From Tetmemena sp. SeJ-2015 (lineage: Eukaryota; Ciliophora; Spirotrichea; Sporadotrichida; Oxytrichidae): a stretch of 64,000 bases of DNA. Of the stretch, positions 12,008 to 24,439 are shown one piece after another. The position numbers were made by a program, and so were the translations under genes. The stretch is taken from NCBI GenBank assembly GCA_027382625.1, contig JAJKFJ010021806.1:18957-82956 (forward strand). The letters are read 5' to 3'. Below the pieces are notes generated by a model that worked only from the letters and a program-made list of their open reading frames with translations, searched no databases and was not told the DNA's origin. Every line of letters starts with the position of its first letter. Position 1 is the stretch's first letter.

Positions 12008-12143
12008 ACCAACAGTGTATTCATAAATCATATCTAATGTTTTTCCATCTGTCATTTGAGGAAAGTATGATGTGATTTATTCGTTAAAACTTAAAATATA
12101 AATCCTGTTAGTAAAGCAGCATTAATCATTAACTTTCCTGCAA

Positions 12144-15100
12144 ATGTCTGGTTTCTAAAAAGACCGCTCTCCCTTGTTATAGCCTGTCTCCTCTCGCCGC
12201 ACTCAGCATCAGTCCCTCTCAGCAGCTGGCTCCTATATGAACAAAATAAAGCACTAGTACTCTGCTTTGCAAATGCGACAGCAATAGTCCGCCACTCAGC
12301 AGCCCAACTCAGATACATTTTCAAGAGGGTCGCAGCAGCAGAATCAGTAGCCAACTGCTTATGAGTACTCCTCCAACCAGTTTCGTTAGAATCAATAACC
12401 CTAGATTGCCGAAAAGCACATTCACTCAAGAGCAAGACAATAACAACAACTGCACTGACTAGAATACTCAATATCAACAACATCTTAAAAATGACTAGCA
12501 GCATTTCATTTCTAGCAATGAAGACTTTTATCAGGAGCAGCAATAACTCAACAACAACAAGGCTAACAATAACTTGCCAGATAAAATAGACACTGCCAAG
12601 GTCATTGAGATAATCAAGAACGCTGACTTGTACGACCTCATAAATATGTCGCTAAGGTCTAATGACCTCAAAAATGAACAGATTGAGATCTTCATCCAAA
12701 AAGCTCCAATCAAAATCTATAATCTTACTATTGTTGTTGTCTGTTTTAAGCATTGGAAAGAGGACAAAGTCAGAGCTAGAATGGTCAGAATAAGAAAGTT
12801 CATCACAGGCAAAAATCCTCAATAAATTCTCAACAACTTGAGTTGATCTTCACACCCCCTGGCAAATATCAAGAGCAAGCAGATTCAGCTTCAACCAGCT
12901 CTCCTCTAACTACTGCTCAGTCTCAGCAGTCACTGCAAATAGGAAATGAGGAAAACTGTAATGTCTTCTCAGCTGTGAGTTAAACTTAAAAGAGTAGTCA
13001 AAGAGAGTTCTCTCAAAATCAATCTCAGAGCAGTGTGTCTTAAAAGTCAGGGCATGTCAGATCGCATCAACAGTAGCTCAACATCCAGCCTTTGCAGACA
13101 TCAAGAATAGAGAACTCCTTCAACATTCAATCATTATTTCTACTTAAATCTGAGCAGTTTTTGCCTTAATTCCTCCAGCCCAAAATAATAATTCAAAACA
13201 ATCAGTAAAACGAATCCCTAACACATTTCCAAAGCTTCAGCGATCAGCATAATTCAAACTGCCAGCAAGTATACAACTAGGGTGGACTAAACAGCTTCCT
13301 GCATCAGCTAACTCAGCGTTAGGCTCAACTTGACCTGGAGGATAGCTACTATGAGAGTTAAAATCAAGAAGACAGCTAGAACCATAGCAATACCTTCGGA
13401 GATACCTTCACTAATTTTTATGCGCAGAGCTTCTCTAATCACTAGGAAATTCCTGAGGATGATGCGATTCATCACAGAAGCTCAGTCCCTCCTCAGCAAT
13501 AGACTCCGCCTTAGCCATATCAAAATCTACCTACACCTTGCTCAGAAACTTAGCCCTTCGCTTAGCCAACGCCTATTTCCCCAGTGCAATAGCTTGAGTA
13601 AACTGTAATGAGCCAAACTTAAAAGCCAGTGGTGCACCATCTTCGCAACGACTCTTTCTCTGATAAGGAATTCACTTAGTAGTATATTGAGACTTAACAA
13701 GCTCTGGACCATTAAGTCAAAGTATTCTAGGAGTAGTTGATGATCCTCTAAGAAGCTGGGTTTAAGGGCGACCAGTTCTCCTTTCAAATGAAGCTGAGAG
13801 AGAGTTTGAATAAAGGAAAGACTACTATGCGGGTGGAGAGCAGACTCCCCAGATAACTTCCAATTATTCAACAAATCAAATCTAGGAGAGAGATGAGTTT
13901 GAGGCCCCAAAAATAACCTTCCTAAGTCAAACTTAAGACCAAGGAATCCACTTCCTCACTCGCAAGATAAACACTCTTTGGCTAACTAGTTCAGATGGGT
14001 TAAATACAAACTAAGGTTTAAGAGTACTAGAAGATTAACAATAACAACAGCAGTAGTAGATGAATAAGTGCACAGAGTCAGGGAATGTAACAACTAGAAA
14101 CTTGAATGTGATGAGCAGCAGAACTCTTACTAACTTTAGAAGTAATTAATAGAGTAATGAGAACAATAATCAAACTGCAAAGCTCAATAACAGCAGACAG
14201 AATAAGTCTAGATCACGAAACGGCGCTAATTTCGAATACTCTAAGACCACCTTAACAGTCTTAAGTGAGTACCAAAACAGATAAGCTGGGACAATATCTA
14301 ATTTGAAGCAAACCTAGTAGCAGTAATAGACTAAGAATTCTAAGAAAAGTTTTGTGTCTTAAACTAATATAAGCCTTATGGATGATTCAATCAATAAAAC
14401 GCCAAGAGCGTCAAGAATTCAGTAAGGATATAAGCTGCAGTAAGATTTGAATGGGTCTCTAACTTCGAGAATTTAAACAACCCCTTCAAACGTTGAAAGG
14501 CCTTTTTCGTATCAAACATAGAAGAAGCCTCTGGATTAGAAATAGGTCTAGTATCTTTCGATATATTCTCAAATGAGCATCATGCAGATAAGAGATATTG
14601 AGAGAATAAAGAAACCCTCATCTTTAGTTTACTTAACTGCTAAACTAGTTTGCGAGTTCTTTACTATATTCAGCACAAATATGGTCTAGAGTAGATAGGC
14701 AGAAGACTTAATTGAGTGGAGTAGTATTTAGCTCTTCATAACTATCGCAAGAATTTTATTCAAAAAATTTATAAAATTATTGAATATTCTCATCTCTCAT
14801 CACAACACTTAATTTTACTAAATTATATTCCACCTTCTAAAAGCTATTTTCCTTTTTCTTTGGTTAAAATGTTTTGCGAATAATCAAGTGATGAAGTACT
14901 TTAACGAAATCATGGCCAACATCAAAGCGAGAATAATTTCTCAAGAGGGAGATCAACAAACTATTACTGCACAGCACCTTTTAAGACTCCACTCAGTGTA
15001 CAGAAGATACTTGACTGGCGAAAACTCAAAGATATTCAAACACCTTACTACAAATAAAAACTTGCAGATAGTCTTCAAACTTCATCAAAGCTACCATTCA

Positions 15101-16056
15101 ATTCTTTGTAGATTCAAGTTTGATAGAGGAAGAGAAAGAAGAATTAATGATGGTTGTGAAGAAGCTGATTCCTTAATCACAAGTAAATGCCATTTTGATT
15201 TTAAATTAGTAGAGCCTCACCCTTCTAATAAAGTATCAGGAAAGGAAGGAGTTTGCTAATAATTCGTCTTTCAAGAAGTCATAGTAGAAATGAGTTCTTA
15301 ATCAAAGCTGGAACAAACCCATAATCTAATATCACAGAGAGATTTGAAGACACTTTGAATGTTTCCAAGCCAGCTGCTGGCAAATGCCTGTTAATGAGAA
15401 GAGACCGATCTATGCTGCTTCTACAGCTAACTAGCATCAAATAGCTCCTCAATACTAAACCAACAAGCATTAATCCACAGTCACTCCAGATAGAACTCCT
15501 CGAGAGTAGAGCAGAGCAAAGTAAATTTCAAAGGATAACTCCTTGCTTGCTAAGAATGCTTCTCAGCTATTTGCTGCAGAGTTTAATTAAATTGAATTAG
15601 TCTTAAGGTTCTTAGCAAAGAGACACAAGAACAAAGCAATCTACATCAAGATCTCCATTAAACATCCATCGAAAACTCCCCTAGCAAAAACTTGACTTTC
15701 ATAAACCTGATGGTACTTCTATCACTCCAAGGCCGAGAACAGACTCCAAAGCCGCTCTTCATAACTAGCCAAGAGCCACCGCTCAGTTCAAGAAGTTAGA
15801 CTTCGCTGAAACTTATAATGAAAAGAAACCCTCCCTCAATTACTAACTCATGATCGAATCAAGTGCTTTAAAAGAAAAGATCAAGGAGTCTACAGCTGCA
15901 GTTGAGTTCAATATGAAGATGCTCAGTTCTCCCTCTGACAAAAATATCGTTGACATGAATCTGATTGAGCAAATTAAAAAGCGAAGAAGGATCAAATCGA
16001 GAGAGAGAAGAGTGTCAGCTAAGAGAAGAGCGCTTAAAAGTTTAATTTAGATGTGA
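12144..16056 (+). CDS. Large Q/S/N-rich protein
   Basis: A low-complexity protein of about 1,250 residues. Recognisable parts: a helical segment near 12550-12830 (VIEIIKNADLYDLINMSLRS), long Q/S-rich stretches, a coiled segment (QEQLMILQEAEREFEQRKDY) seen only after removing 13751-13788, a middle section with hydrophobic stretches (about 14600-14880), and a basic C-terminus (KKRRRIKSRERRVSAKRRA). Repeat-bounded frame breaks at 12818, 13751 and 15585 are resolved; others near 12260-12440 and 15350 are not. The region could be two genes. No known domain. Confidence 0.55.
12818..12828. other. IES candidate, 11 bp, pointer CTCAA
   Basis: CTCAA at 12818-12822 and 12829-12833. Deleting 11 bp joins FITGKNPQ to QLELIFTPPGKYQEQ. 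Confidence 0.6.
13751..13788. other. IES candidate, 38 bp, pointer GAAGCTG
   Basis: GAAGCTG at 13751-13757 and 13789-13795. Deletion joins QLMILQEA to EREFEQRKDYYAGG, giving a continuous heptad pattern. Confidence 0.75.
15585..15594. other. IES candidate, 10 bp, pointer AATTA
   Basis: AATTA at 15585-15589 and 15595-15599. Deletion joins LFAAEFN to QSQGSQQRDTRTKQ. Confidence 0.55.
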
Positions 16057-16444
16057 ACTGTTCCTTTTGAGAATATCTCCACTCCTAATTTAAATCACAG
16101 CCCTGAGAGAAGCACTGATTTTCTCAGACTTTGAAAAAGAAGAAAATTATTTGCATCAAACAAATTAAGAGCATATAGCTCGCTTATTCTAAAGCGAGAG
16201 CTTTGTGAAGAATATTTATGATAATTTATTTTTAGCTTTTAACACTTATCATCAAAGAAAGAATTTTTGTAAATAGTTTAATTAAATAAGTAGGTATCAG
16301 TGTGATATCCAGGTGATATAATAATTGTTATAGTGTGATTGTTTATGTGTTTGGTACATTTAGAGTAATTGTGTCAATAAGGTTGAATAAAGTGCCGATT
16401 TTTAAAAGAGATTCAATCATTCTAGTTGAGTCTCAGTTGCTTGC
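16057..16444. other. Convergent intergenic region
   Basis: This AT-rich spacer lies between the stops of the Q-rich gene and the PUF gene. No gene or repeat seen. Confidence 0.5.
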
Positions 16445-19400
16445 TCATTAAGCCAGATTCTCGCTGCTGTTGGCTCTGCTCCCTCCTCTACTCACAGAAA
16501 TTATCTGTCTATGACTTCCGAGAACCTGCGGAGCTCCACCGGATATTCCTGATGTGGCTTCAGCTTCCTACTGATGGAAACTGCCCGACGAAGTATTATC
16601 ATTGGCGTTGCTATTGGGGTGAGAAGAATTATTGATTCCATGCTAAGCTTCATAGATTTTTCCTCTCCCATTTCTCTCTTATCTTTCTGTCAGTTATGTC
16701 TGGAATATCACTAGATTTAAAGCAGGCAAATTAAATACACTTTGGAATGTGAAATGCAATACATTTTTATATCTGAGCTATCAAAGTGTCTTTGTCTTGA
16801 CCTTGGGCTAATTTTAAAGCCTTCTGCACAACATAGTTTCCATACTGGTTACGTATCAAGCCTAAAACAGCAATTAAGAACAACTAAGAAGTTCAAATTC
16901 TTACTTGTTAGTCTCTCTGAATAGGCAAGCTCTAGTATCAAGCCAGATCTCATTTAGTCATCTGCCTTCTCCAAGCATTTCTCAATTACGTTTGAAGAAA
17001 ATTTCGGGGGGGGGGACGGAAGTGCACACCCCCCTAAATATGAACAAAATGCCAATAAAAGTGCCCATACAATGTCAAAATTAGCTAAAAATGTCAAATA
17101 ATTAAGTAATTCTGGCTTTTAAAATTTCCAATAGGGAGATTTTGACGAATTTCATTTTTTATTGAAATATTATTAATATTATTTATTGAATTTAATATTG
17201 ATGGCAGATTGATGTTATGATTATGTTTTATTCCCCAAAAATAACTAAGTATCATTTCATACTTTATTTTAAAGCTTTTTTTTAGAGGTTATCTGCTATA
17301 TAGTAATCCCCTGATAACTGGATTATTTGAGAATTATTTGGGCTATGAATTGTTATGATTATTCTTAAAATTTTTACTATAATTTTAAGAGCCTCTAAAG
17401 TATTTTAGATTTTTATCAAGAGTTTCCAGCAGTAATTTTATTTAACTGAGATAAAGTGATATTGGTTATTATTTTTTAAACTTGCCTAATTCTTCTTTAA
17501 ATAATAATCAAGTTAAAAATTGCAAAAATTTTGATAAAACAGCCAAATCACATTTAAAAACTGAAGGGCGAATCATAATTAATATGTATATTACCTCTAG
17601 TTTTTCATAAGACTTTATATTTATGAGTAAAACAGAGCTCAAAATAATTTTAAGGTTATTCATAAAATTTAAAATCAAAATTTTCCCTCATGAAATTTTA
17701 AAGCAAAAATTCTTAATTTTTTGCTTTTTTAGGTTTTTAGCCTAAATAGAAGTTTTTTCTTTAAATTTTGATCATAAAAAGTGGGGGGGTGTGCACTTCC
17801 GTCCCCCCAAAATTTCTAACTGCTCAGCTGACTGATCCTTGATTTTATTGTCTCAAAAATAGGCTAGCACGTTTCTGACTCCCATTTCTATAGAAATTTA
17901 AAAGAGGACTCTTAAGTTTACATTTATGAGCTCAGTCACCGCATAATTACCAAAGGGGTCTTAAACCAGGTCTATTGAATTTTCCTGAATCTTCTTTAGA
18001 AGCGTCTCAGCTTGCTCAGTATTTTTAGTATGTTGAACAAGCTTCTTTACAACACAGAGGCCATTTGTATTCTACAGAAAATTAATTCATCCTCTTTACT
18101 TACTTTGGCTAGTTCAATAAAGTGGTCGAAAACTTCTTCAAAAATGAAAGCAAAAAACATTAACAAAGAATAAGGATTTGATAAAGCTCTTTTCTGTTCG
18201 GGGAAGCTGGCCATGACTTTTTAAACAACGTGAGTACCCTAAGCATCCTTTGAAAGTCTAATTACATTTCCAACTAAGGCATCTCTAATAAGATCTTCCT
18301 CCTCTGGCAAGTTCACCAAATCAAACATTGTCTAAATGGTATGAGTGCCCTTTCTGTCACAGCAAATATCTATGAACTTCAAGGAAATGCTTCGCAATAT
18401 GGAGAGTCTCTAAGGGCCTGAGCAAGAAGAGATCAATGCCTAGCAGAAATAATTTCCATAGTTATCCACCATAAGCTCACTCATGTTCTAACTTATTTCC
18501 TCTAAGAAGAAGGCGATATTTCCGATACTAGCCTTCGTAACTTGCTTCTACAAGAATCTACTTCCCTTTTAAGTCAAGGCTAGCTTGTAAACGTGCCCTT
18601 TAATAATCTCAAACTTCTAGGCTTAATTCTAGCATTCATCATACTATTTCATCAGAGAGATGAACTGTGCTTCATTCTGATCGTTTAAAGCCTAGCTGAA
18701 GTGCTGCTAGGAATTGTTGCTATTTTAAGAAGAAACTGATTTGTTGAGATCGAGACTTGTGTTGGTGGGAGTATTTACAACAGTCTTTGGCACAACTGGC
18801 TATTAGTGGGGCATGAAATTTGGAGTTTGATAAGAGGGATCTCTCTCCTAAGATCCAGTTTGTTTCGGCATAGTGAATGTTCTCAAAGGAGGAAATATAT
18901 ACTTCAAAAATAAAGGGAGGATGAAAGTTTTAGGGCATACCCATATTCTAGATATGATGCATATTCATGTTGTATTGATGGTACATGTTTGGCTGGATTG
19001 CAATCATTGGTCCTCCATGGATTATGTTTGCATCTTGAGATGGGAACTAAAGATTTCTGGTCATTGGTGGTGCATTCATGCCAATGTGTTAATTTCCGGT
19101 GTACTGATCAATGTTAGAGCTCCTCTGTACTGGGTATTGAGGCTTCCCACCATAAGCTCCTGTGTGTGACATTCTTTGATTCTAGAATGAGTAAGCCTAG
19201 GCAAAGTAAGCATCTTATGGATACTGCCCTGGCATTCCTCCAATGGGTCTGTAATTCTTATGAGAGAAGTTGTTTTGATTCATCATCATGTTGTGGTTGA
19301 AAACGTGTGCTGCTTAATCATTTCTGTAAGGTGAAGGAGTCTTATACTGGTTGTGAGCGTTGCTATGCATTTTTTCAAAACTCTCAGGTGCAAGGCCGCT

Positions 19401-20950
19401 CATATTGCTTGGAGGTTAGGGTATGAGTTTTTGAGTAGGCTTGAATTCATTGCTCATTCTTCTCGGAGACACTCCGATCTAAAACTTTTGCAGATTCACA
19501 TCTAGATCAGTTATTGAAATGTCAGCAAAGAAAAAAGGATAAATTTCTCATCATGCTGGTTACTTCCACCAGGGGTAAAATCTTCTGCCTCCTGGCTAAC
19601 TTAAAATGGAACACCATTATTCGACTTTTGGTTTGAGCTAGTGAACTAGATATTGGGAGTAAATCCATACTAAGCGTGGTTGCTGCCCATGAATTGCGCA
19701 TAGCCTTAATGCCCGAAGAATTGCTAATTACCTTAGGGAGTTTGGAGATTCTGCTGTTTAAAGATATCTCCCTCAGAAAAAGCAGAGTGACCACCGCTAG
19801 ATGCAGCCGAATGAGTTTCGTTCTCTTCATTGTAAGTGAATGGAAGCTAAGCATTCTATTTGTTAATATTATCGAAACTGTTCGCTCTATTCTAAAAGGT
19901 ATTAGCTTGTTTAATTTAGGTTTGATGATGGTAGCCCTCCCACTAAGGATACTGCACATTTTGGGAATTTTGTGCAACGCCTCCAAAAAAGCTACCTCCA
20001 AAGATGCTGTTCGCATTATCCATTTTGGCTGAAGCAAGATTCTACCTTTGAGCGCTAACATCCGGAGACTGGAAAATGTAGCCGAATTTATCTATTTGCT
20101 CTTGATAATCTGAGTTTGAGTCGTACCAGCTCTTGTTTGAATCTACAGTATATGGGTAAGATGCATTTTATTTGAGTATAAATCGAGATAAGATTTTCTT
20201 ACAATTTTCTTCAAGTTTATTTGCAGAAAATGCTCCATCAAAAACCGCAATTGCAGAAGCGTGACCTCCTCCAAATCCATCGTAGCCGTCCGATGACTGC
20301 CTGCTGTAAGATCCTCTGTTATCATTATAGAAATTAAAATCAACAACTAATTTCAAAATTCCAAATCAGCAATACTATTGACCTAAAGATTTCCAGAGGG
20401 CATTTGCAATGTTTGCTGGCCTGAGAAGTCGCCAACACCTTAGACTTGATTTTACATCCTCTCTAGATTCTCTTGTGTGAAACTTGGGAAAAAGGGAGTG
20501 CCATTAAATTGTTCTGATGCACCTACTTGCCCATTCATCAAGCTTGCTGGGTCTAAATGTACATTATTTCATCAAGAGAATAAGGATTTGAAATTACCTC
20601 TGCTAAGAAGTTACTCCGAGGATCCAATTTTAGTAGTCTGAAGGCTCACTCCTACTTGCATATCTTTGATCTCAGTAGATACAGAGTTTCAATACTTTAA
20701 AATTATAACTCTTTTTAGAGTTATCAATGTTTTTTGGCGATTATGTATCGTCCACAAGTTGCAGTATGTCCCTGTTGATCGATTAGTAATTCTCCAAACT
20801 TCTTGGAGAAATCTTTTCCTCATTTCCTCCTGACTCATTTGATTTGTTCTAGCCAGCCTTTAATGAAGATTAAGATTACTCATCTTTAAAATGCTAATTT
20901 TAACTTACTAACTGAGTCATTGGGGGATTATTCCGAGACTAATCTGCCAT
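16445..20950 (-). CDS. Pumilio/PUF-family RNA-binding protein, split by an 811-bp IES
   Basis: Sequence-specific mRNA 3'UTR-binding regulator of translation and decay. The N-terminal two-thirds (about 20950-18800) is disordered and Q/N/M/H-rich (NMYHQYNMNMHHIQNMGMPQ). PUF repeats follow: GSRFLQKQV, YGNYFCQALI, KGTHTIQTMF, QGTHVVQKVM, NGLCVVKKLV, FGNYAVTELI, then KFSSNVIEKCLEKA and YGNYVVQKAL. These carry the usual Asn/Gln/His base-reading positions. The seventh visible repeat exists only when 16998-17808 is removed; otherwise the protein reads into the element. A short IES (20337-20362) lies in the N-terminal part. Several introns have GTAAG donors. The tail is Ser/Asn/Gly-rich. A fragment of this gene is copied near 29.46-29.78 kb. 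Confidence 0.92.
17006..17034. repeat. Left terminal inverted repeat
   Basis: G10-ACGGAAGTGCACA-C6. It matches the right repeat at 17783-17808 in inverted orientation except for run length. The G and C runs could also pair within the repeat. Confidence 0.9.
17783..17808. repeat. Right terminal inverted repeat
   Basis: G7-TGTGCACTTCCGT-C6, the inverted copy of the left repeat, next to the right pointer copy. Confidence 0.9.
20337..20362. other. IES candidate in PUF N-terminal region, 26 bp, pointer AAATCA
   Basis: AAATCA at 20337-20342 and 20363-20368. Deletion removes an in-frame TGA and joins VNSIAD to FNFYNDNRGSYSRQ. Confidence 0.7.
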
Positions 20951-21156
20951 TTAATTCGAGTTCTTATTCCCTAAAATATCAATATTAAAGTTTATCTCTA
21001 GTCTAAATCTTTTAAGCCCAAATTAATCAATAACTCTCAAAATATATTGCTTGACCTCAATAATATACTTAATCTATAACGCATAGTTACTAATATTTCA
21101 TAGTTTTATTATAGGCACTTCTCATTAACAATAGGAGACAGTCATAATATTTTTTG

Positions 21157-23708
21157 TCATTTTTTATGTTGATTTCTCTTCAAAGCGTGAGATCTAATCC
21201 TCTCAAGATCTTCATTATCGCTTTGACTATCACTCTCTTCAGATTATGAAGAGCTACTCTAGTCATTATCGCTGTTTCTTTCGGAATTCACTTTAATAGA
21301 GTTCGTGTAAATACTCTCATTTGGCATTATAAAAAAATACTGGAAATATTTACTTAAGGCATTTCTTAAACAACATTCTTGTCAATCATGAACTCTTGAA
21401 TTCGCTTGAAGACTTAAGAGCTCTTATTTGTACCCTAAGCTCCGATTACTCCAAATGTCTAAGCACACTGGTTTGGCTTGGGCTCCTTAAAGCCATCTTA
21501 GGTCTCCTGGTTTGTAGCAATTCTGCTACTGTGCTCATAATGATTAGCTCCAGCTTTAAGCGATGGCTCATCTTAAACTCTTTCGAGTTAGGCTATTCCT
21601 TTGAGTGAGTTAGTTTTATTGGTAAGTCTACTTTGCGTTTCGAGACTGGAGCCTCTTTGCAATTGTGCCTAGCTCATAAATCTGTCTATACATATAATTA
21701 ACTTTAAATTGATGATGTCTTTTGACTTGGCGACTCTCTTCCTTTGAGTTTTAAGCTCCTCAGTTCTTTATTTTTAAATCTAGGATCCTTTTCTCTTGTG
21801 AGGGGAGGCGAACTCGTACTCCTTAGTATTGAGATGAGTTTTGAGGTTGGGGTTGAATCTCCCAAACATAGAGTCCTCTGAAGTGCTAGAGTCAAATAAA
21901 TGATCCTTGCCCTCGAGGTGATTGAACCTGTCTGACAGCTCCTTGAGTTTCCTAGATTTGGCGTCTTAAGCTGAGCTCTTCTTAAGTCCAGAGTAGTATT
22001 TGATGTGTTGTTGGGTGAGCAGTTTCTCGCTAGCCTCGTGTCTGCCTAATTAATCGTAGGGACTCAGCATCTTCTTATAGTGGTAAGATCTCTTCTTGTG
22101 TTTGTTTTGCAGAGTGTCTGAGCCTGCTTCTTGGGAGTATTTATCGCTTGAGAGGAAGTCAAGTAGATCTCGGTCTTCAGTCTTAACGGTCCCTGTCAAA
22201 TCCTTTCTCATAATATGGGTGATAGCAACACAAGGGAATAGCTCTGTTGTGATGATAAGTATGATAGACAGCAGTGGATATTGCAAATTTGTCTTTAGGA
22301 GATTCCAAGCAAAGAGAGAGTCAACGAGGGCACGGCAAAGGAAAATCATAGACAGGATGATTGTGATAGTCAATATTCTAATGTCTATCCCGTTCATCTC
22401 AATAAGTTGGTTAGATTAATTTTGCTTGAGGAGTTGATTGGAGATGGCAGTTTCTAGTTTCGTTCCATAGTTTAGAATGAATATGCCAAGGATCATGAAA
22501 ATCAGACCAGTAAGACCCTTAATAGACTTAGAGTAGTCTAAATATTGCTTAGCCTCCCACCAGTCCTTTTCTTGGCTGAGTTGGAACCAGGCTCCTTCTG
22601 TCACCTCTTTGAAGTCTATAAGAGAGCGATTAATATCTCGTTTCCTCAATTAATAGAGGCAAATTATTATAATAAGCAAAACAATTTGTGGTATGACAAA
22701 TCTTGGTTTATAGGGACTTACAGGAGGCAGCTATCAAGATGAATGATATAAAAGCGAGAGCGTTAAAAAATACCATGAAGGGTATGAGAAGGTTGGCTCT
22801 GAACTTGTTATATTTGGAGCTATTAAGTTTCTTGATTCCTTCTCTGGAGCTTTTGCTTAGAAGCGGTGCTTTGTTGTTAATCCTGGATGAGCGATGTTGA
22901 TGATGTATTAAACCGTCATTTAGTAATAGAAGGCCCTCTCTGCCTCCCAAACCTGTGATCTCCTCATACATGTGGCTATTATCTCTTGAAGAGCCACGTA
23001 CAGCGCTCTACTAACTCTTCTCCAACTCTAGATTTAATTTGGCGATGTAGTATAGGAAGAGTGAGAAGGAGAACACCATGAGAAAGGTAGGTAAATCCCA
23101 AGCTACGATCGACGTCATCGTGAGTACCCAATTCTCCTAGGAAATTGCCATCAGCACCAGACTGAATGATCTGCCTACAAAATTATTAAGATCTTTAAAG
23201 TCATCCCAAAAGTTGGCACTTACAAAGTGTAGTGATGAATAGGGCAACGAAAGCAGACCCTTGAAGAGTTGGCCTTGTGTTATTTTCTTGTCTTAAAGGC
23301 GAGGACTACGGTATTTGAAATTCACAATCGCTTGTCTCAGCACTAAGTATAGTCCTAATTTATACTTTAAACTAAATGAGAACAAAACTATGATCATTAT
23401 CTCTCATTTATTCAATTTATGAACTCTTTCTAACTTTAATTTATGTCTTTAGAAGGAGAGCAGGAAAATGACTGCATAAAAATAAATAAAGAGTGTGCAC
23501 TGAGGAAGAAGAGGAAGACTTGAAATCCAATTGATTTGCCGAGTCTCTCATCCTAAGCTGTGGCCTACTCTTCTTAAGAGTAGGTTTGCTGATCAGAAGC
23601 TATGGAGTTATTAGAATTGATTAATTCGGATAGACCCTGCTGCAAGATTATTGTTGTAGTGCTGACAGCTGCAGAATAGGCAGTATTATTCTCTCCTTCA
23701 AGAGTCAT
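21157..23708 (-). CDS. Multi-pass membrane protein with long charged tail
   Basis: The start at 23708 gives MTLEGENNTAYSAAV. At least six hydrophobic segments follow, among them FYAVIFLLSF, VAWDLPTFLMVFSFSLFLYY, ANLLIPFMVFFNALAFISFI, GLTGLIFMILGIFILNYG, ILTITIILSMIFLCRAL and PLLSIILIITTELFPCVAIT. The roughly 300-residue cytosolic tail is Lys/Ser/Glu-rich and ends ERIRSHALKRNQHKK. The topology recalls the GPR137/TOM1-like seven-helix group, but I see no diagnostic motif, so that is a guess. Several short introns have GTAAG donors; the first may be only 20 nt. Confidence 0.7.
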
Positions 23709-24439
23709 ATTCTAGTTTTAATATATTAATCTCTTATAATTATTGCCATTTTAGTAACAAAAATATAAGCATTATCTTTTTCAGAGGATATTATTGAGCT
23801 ATATTTGAATACTAATTAGATTTGCTTTACTCATTAAGAAATAAAGGAGCTCCCTGGATGTTAAATGATAGGTTAACCTTGCAATAAATGTAGTAAATTG
23901 GAGAACTGAATAAGTTTATTGAATATTGTAAGCTAGAGGAGATTCGAAACTATAATATTCTTGCAATTTCATGAAATTAGAGGGCCCCTCAATTCATTCT
24001 GAACAGTTTCACATTTTTAATATCCAGTGAAAGAAATAAATCTATCAAAATCTTAGACATTAAACTTTGCCTTCTCGAAATAATTATCATCGCATAGAGA
24101 TAATCTTAAAAATAGAAGGTGCGATCTTATTGAGAGAAAAAATAATGGACAAATGAGTTATGCATATCTCATGGTTTTGCGTAAAATTATTGTAGGACAT
24201 CAACTTCTTCTTACTTGGATAAGGTAATATATTTGAAGACAATTTAAATTTTGAAAATACATAATGCGACTAAATATATAGACAACTTTACGATAGTTGG
24301 TACTTTCTATATATTACTTTTCTCTTGTAAATTTAAGCAATATTAGTTCTGATCTTAATAAGAATATGATCTCCCACTTTAATCTTAAGCATAGAACAAA
24401 AGTGAATTATAATATCGTTGAACTATAATAAATTTGAAT
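23709..24439. other. AT-rich intergenic region
   Basis: About 730 nt between two divergent genes, so it should hold both promoters. No gene, repeat or RNA gene seen. Confidence 0.5.

Larger units (their letters stand above)
16998..17808. mobile_element. 811-bp IES with terminal inverted repeats inside the PUF domain
   Basis: An 8-bp direct repeat AAAATTTC lies at 16998-17005 and 17809-17816. Just inside are inverted repeats: left G10-ACGGAAGTGCACA-C6 (17006-17034), right G7-TGTGCACTTCCGT-C6 (17783-17808). The interior is strongly AT-rich and has no credible coding capacity. Removing 811 bp joins SQLSSQ to KFSSNVIEKC in frame and rebuilds a PUF repeat. The structure is that of a non-autonomous TIR transposon (MITE) acting as an IES. 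Confidence 0.93.

Noticed and set aside
12218..12303. CTCAGCAGC direct repeats as an IES
   Set aside because: A 77-bp deletion gives a frame that meets TGA; the repeats probably reflect the Q/S-rich composition.
16998..17816. A complete transposon with its own transposase
   Set aside because: The interior is about 740 nt of AT-rich sequence without a plausible coding frame.
22096..22742. Plus-strand frames opposite the membrane protein
   Set aside because: They are antisense to hydrophobic segments that read coherently on the minus strand.
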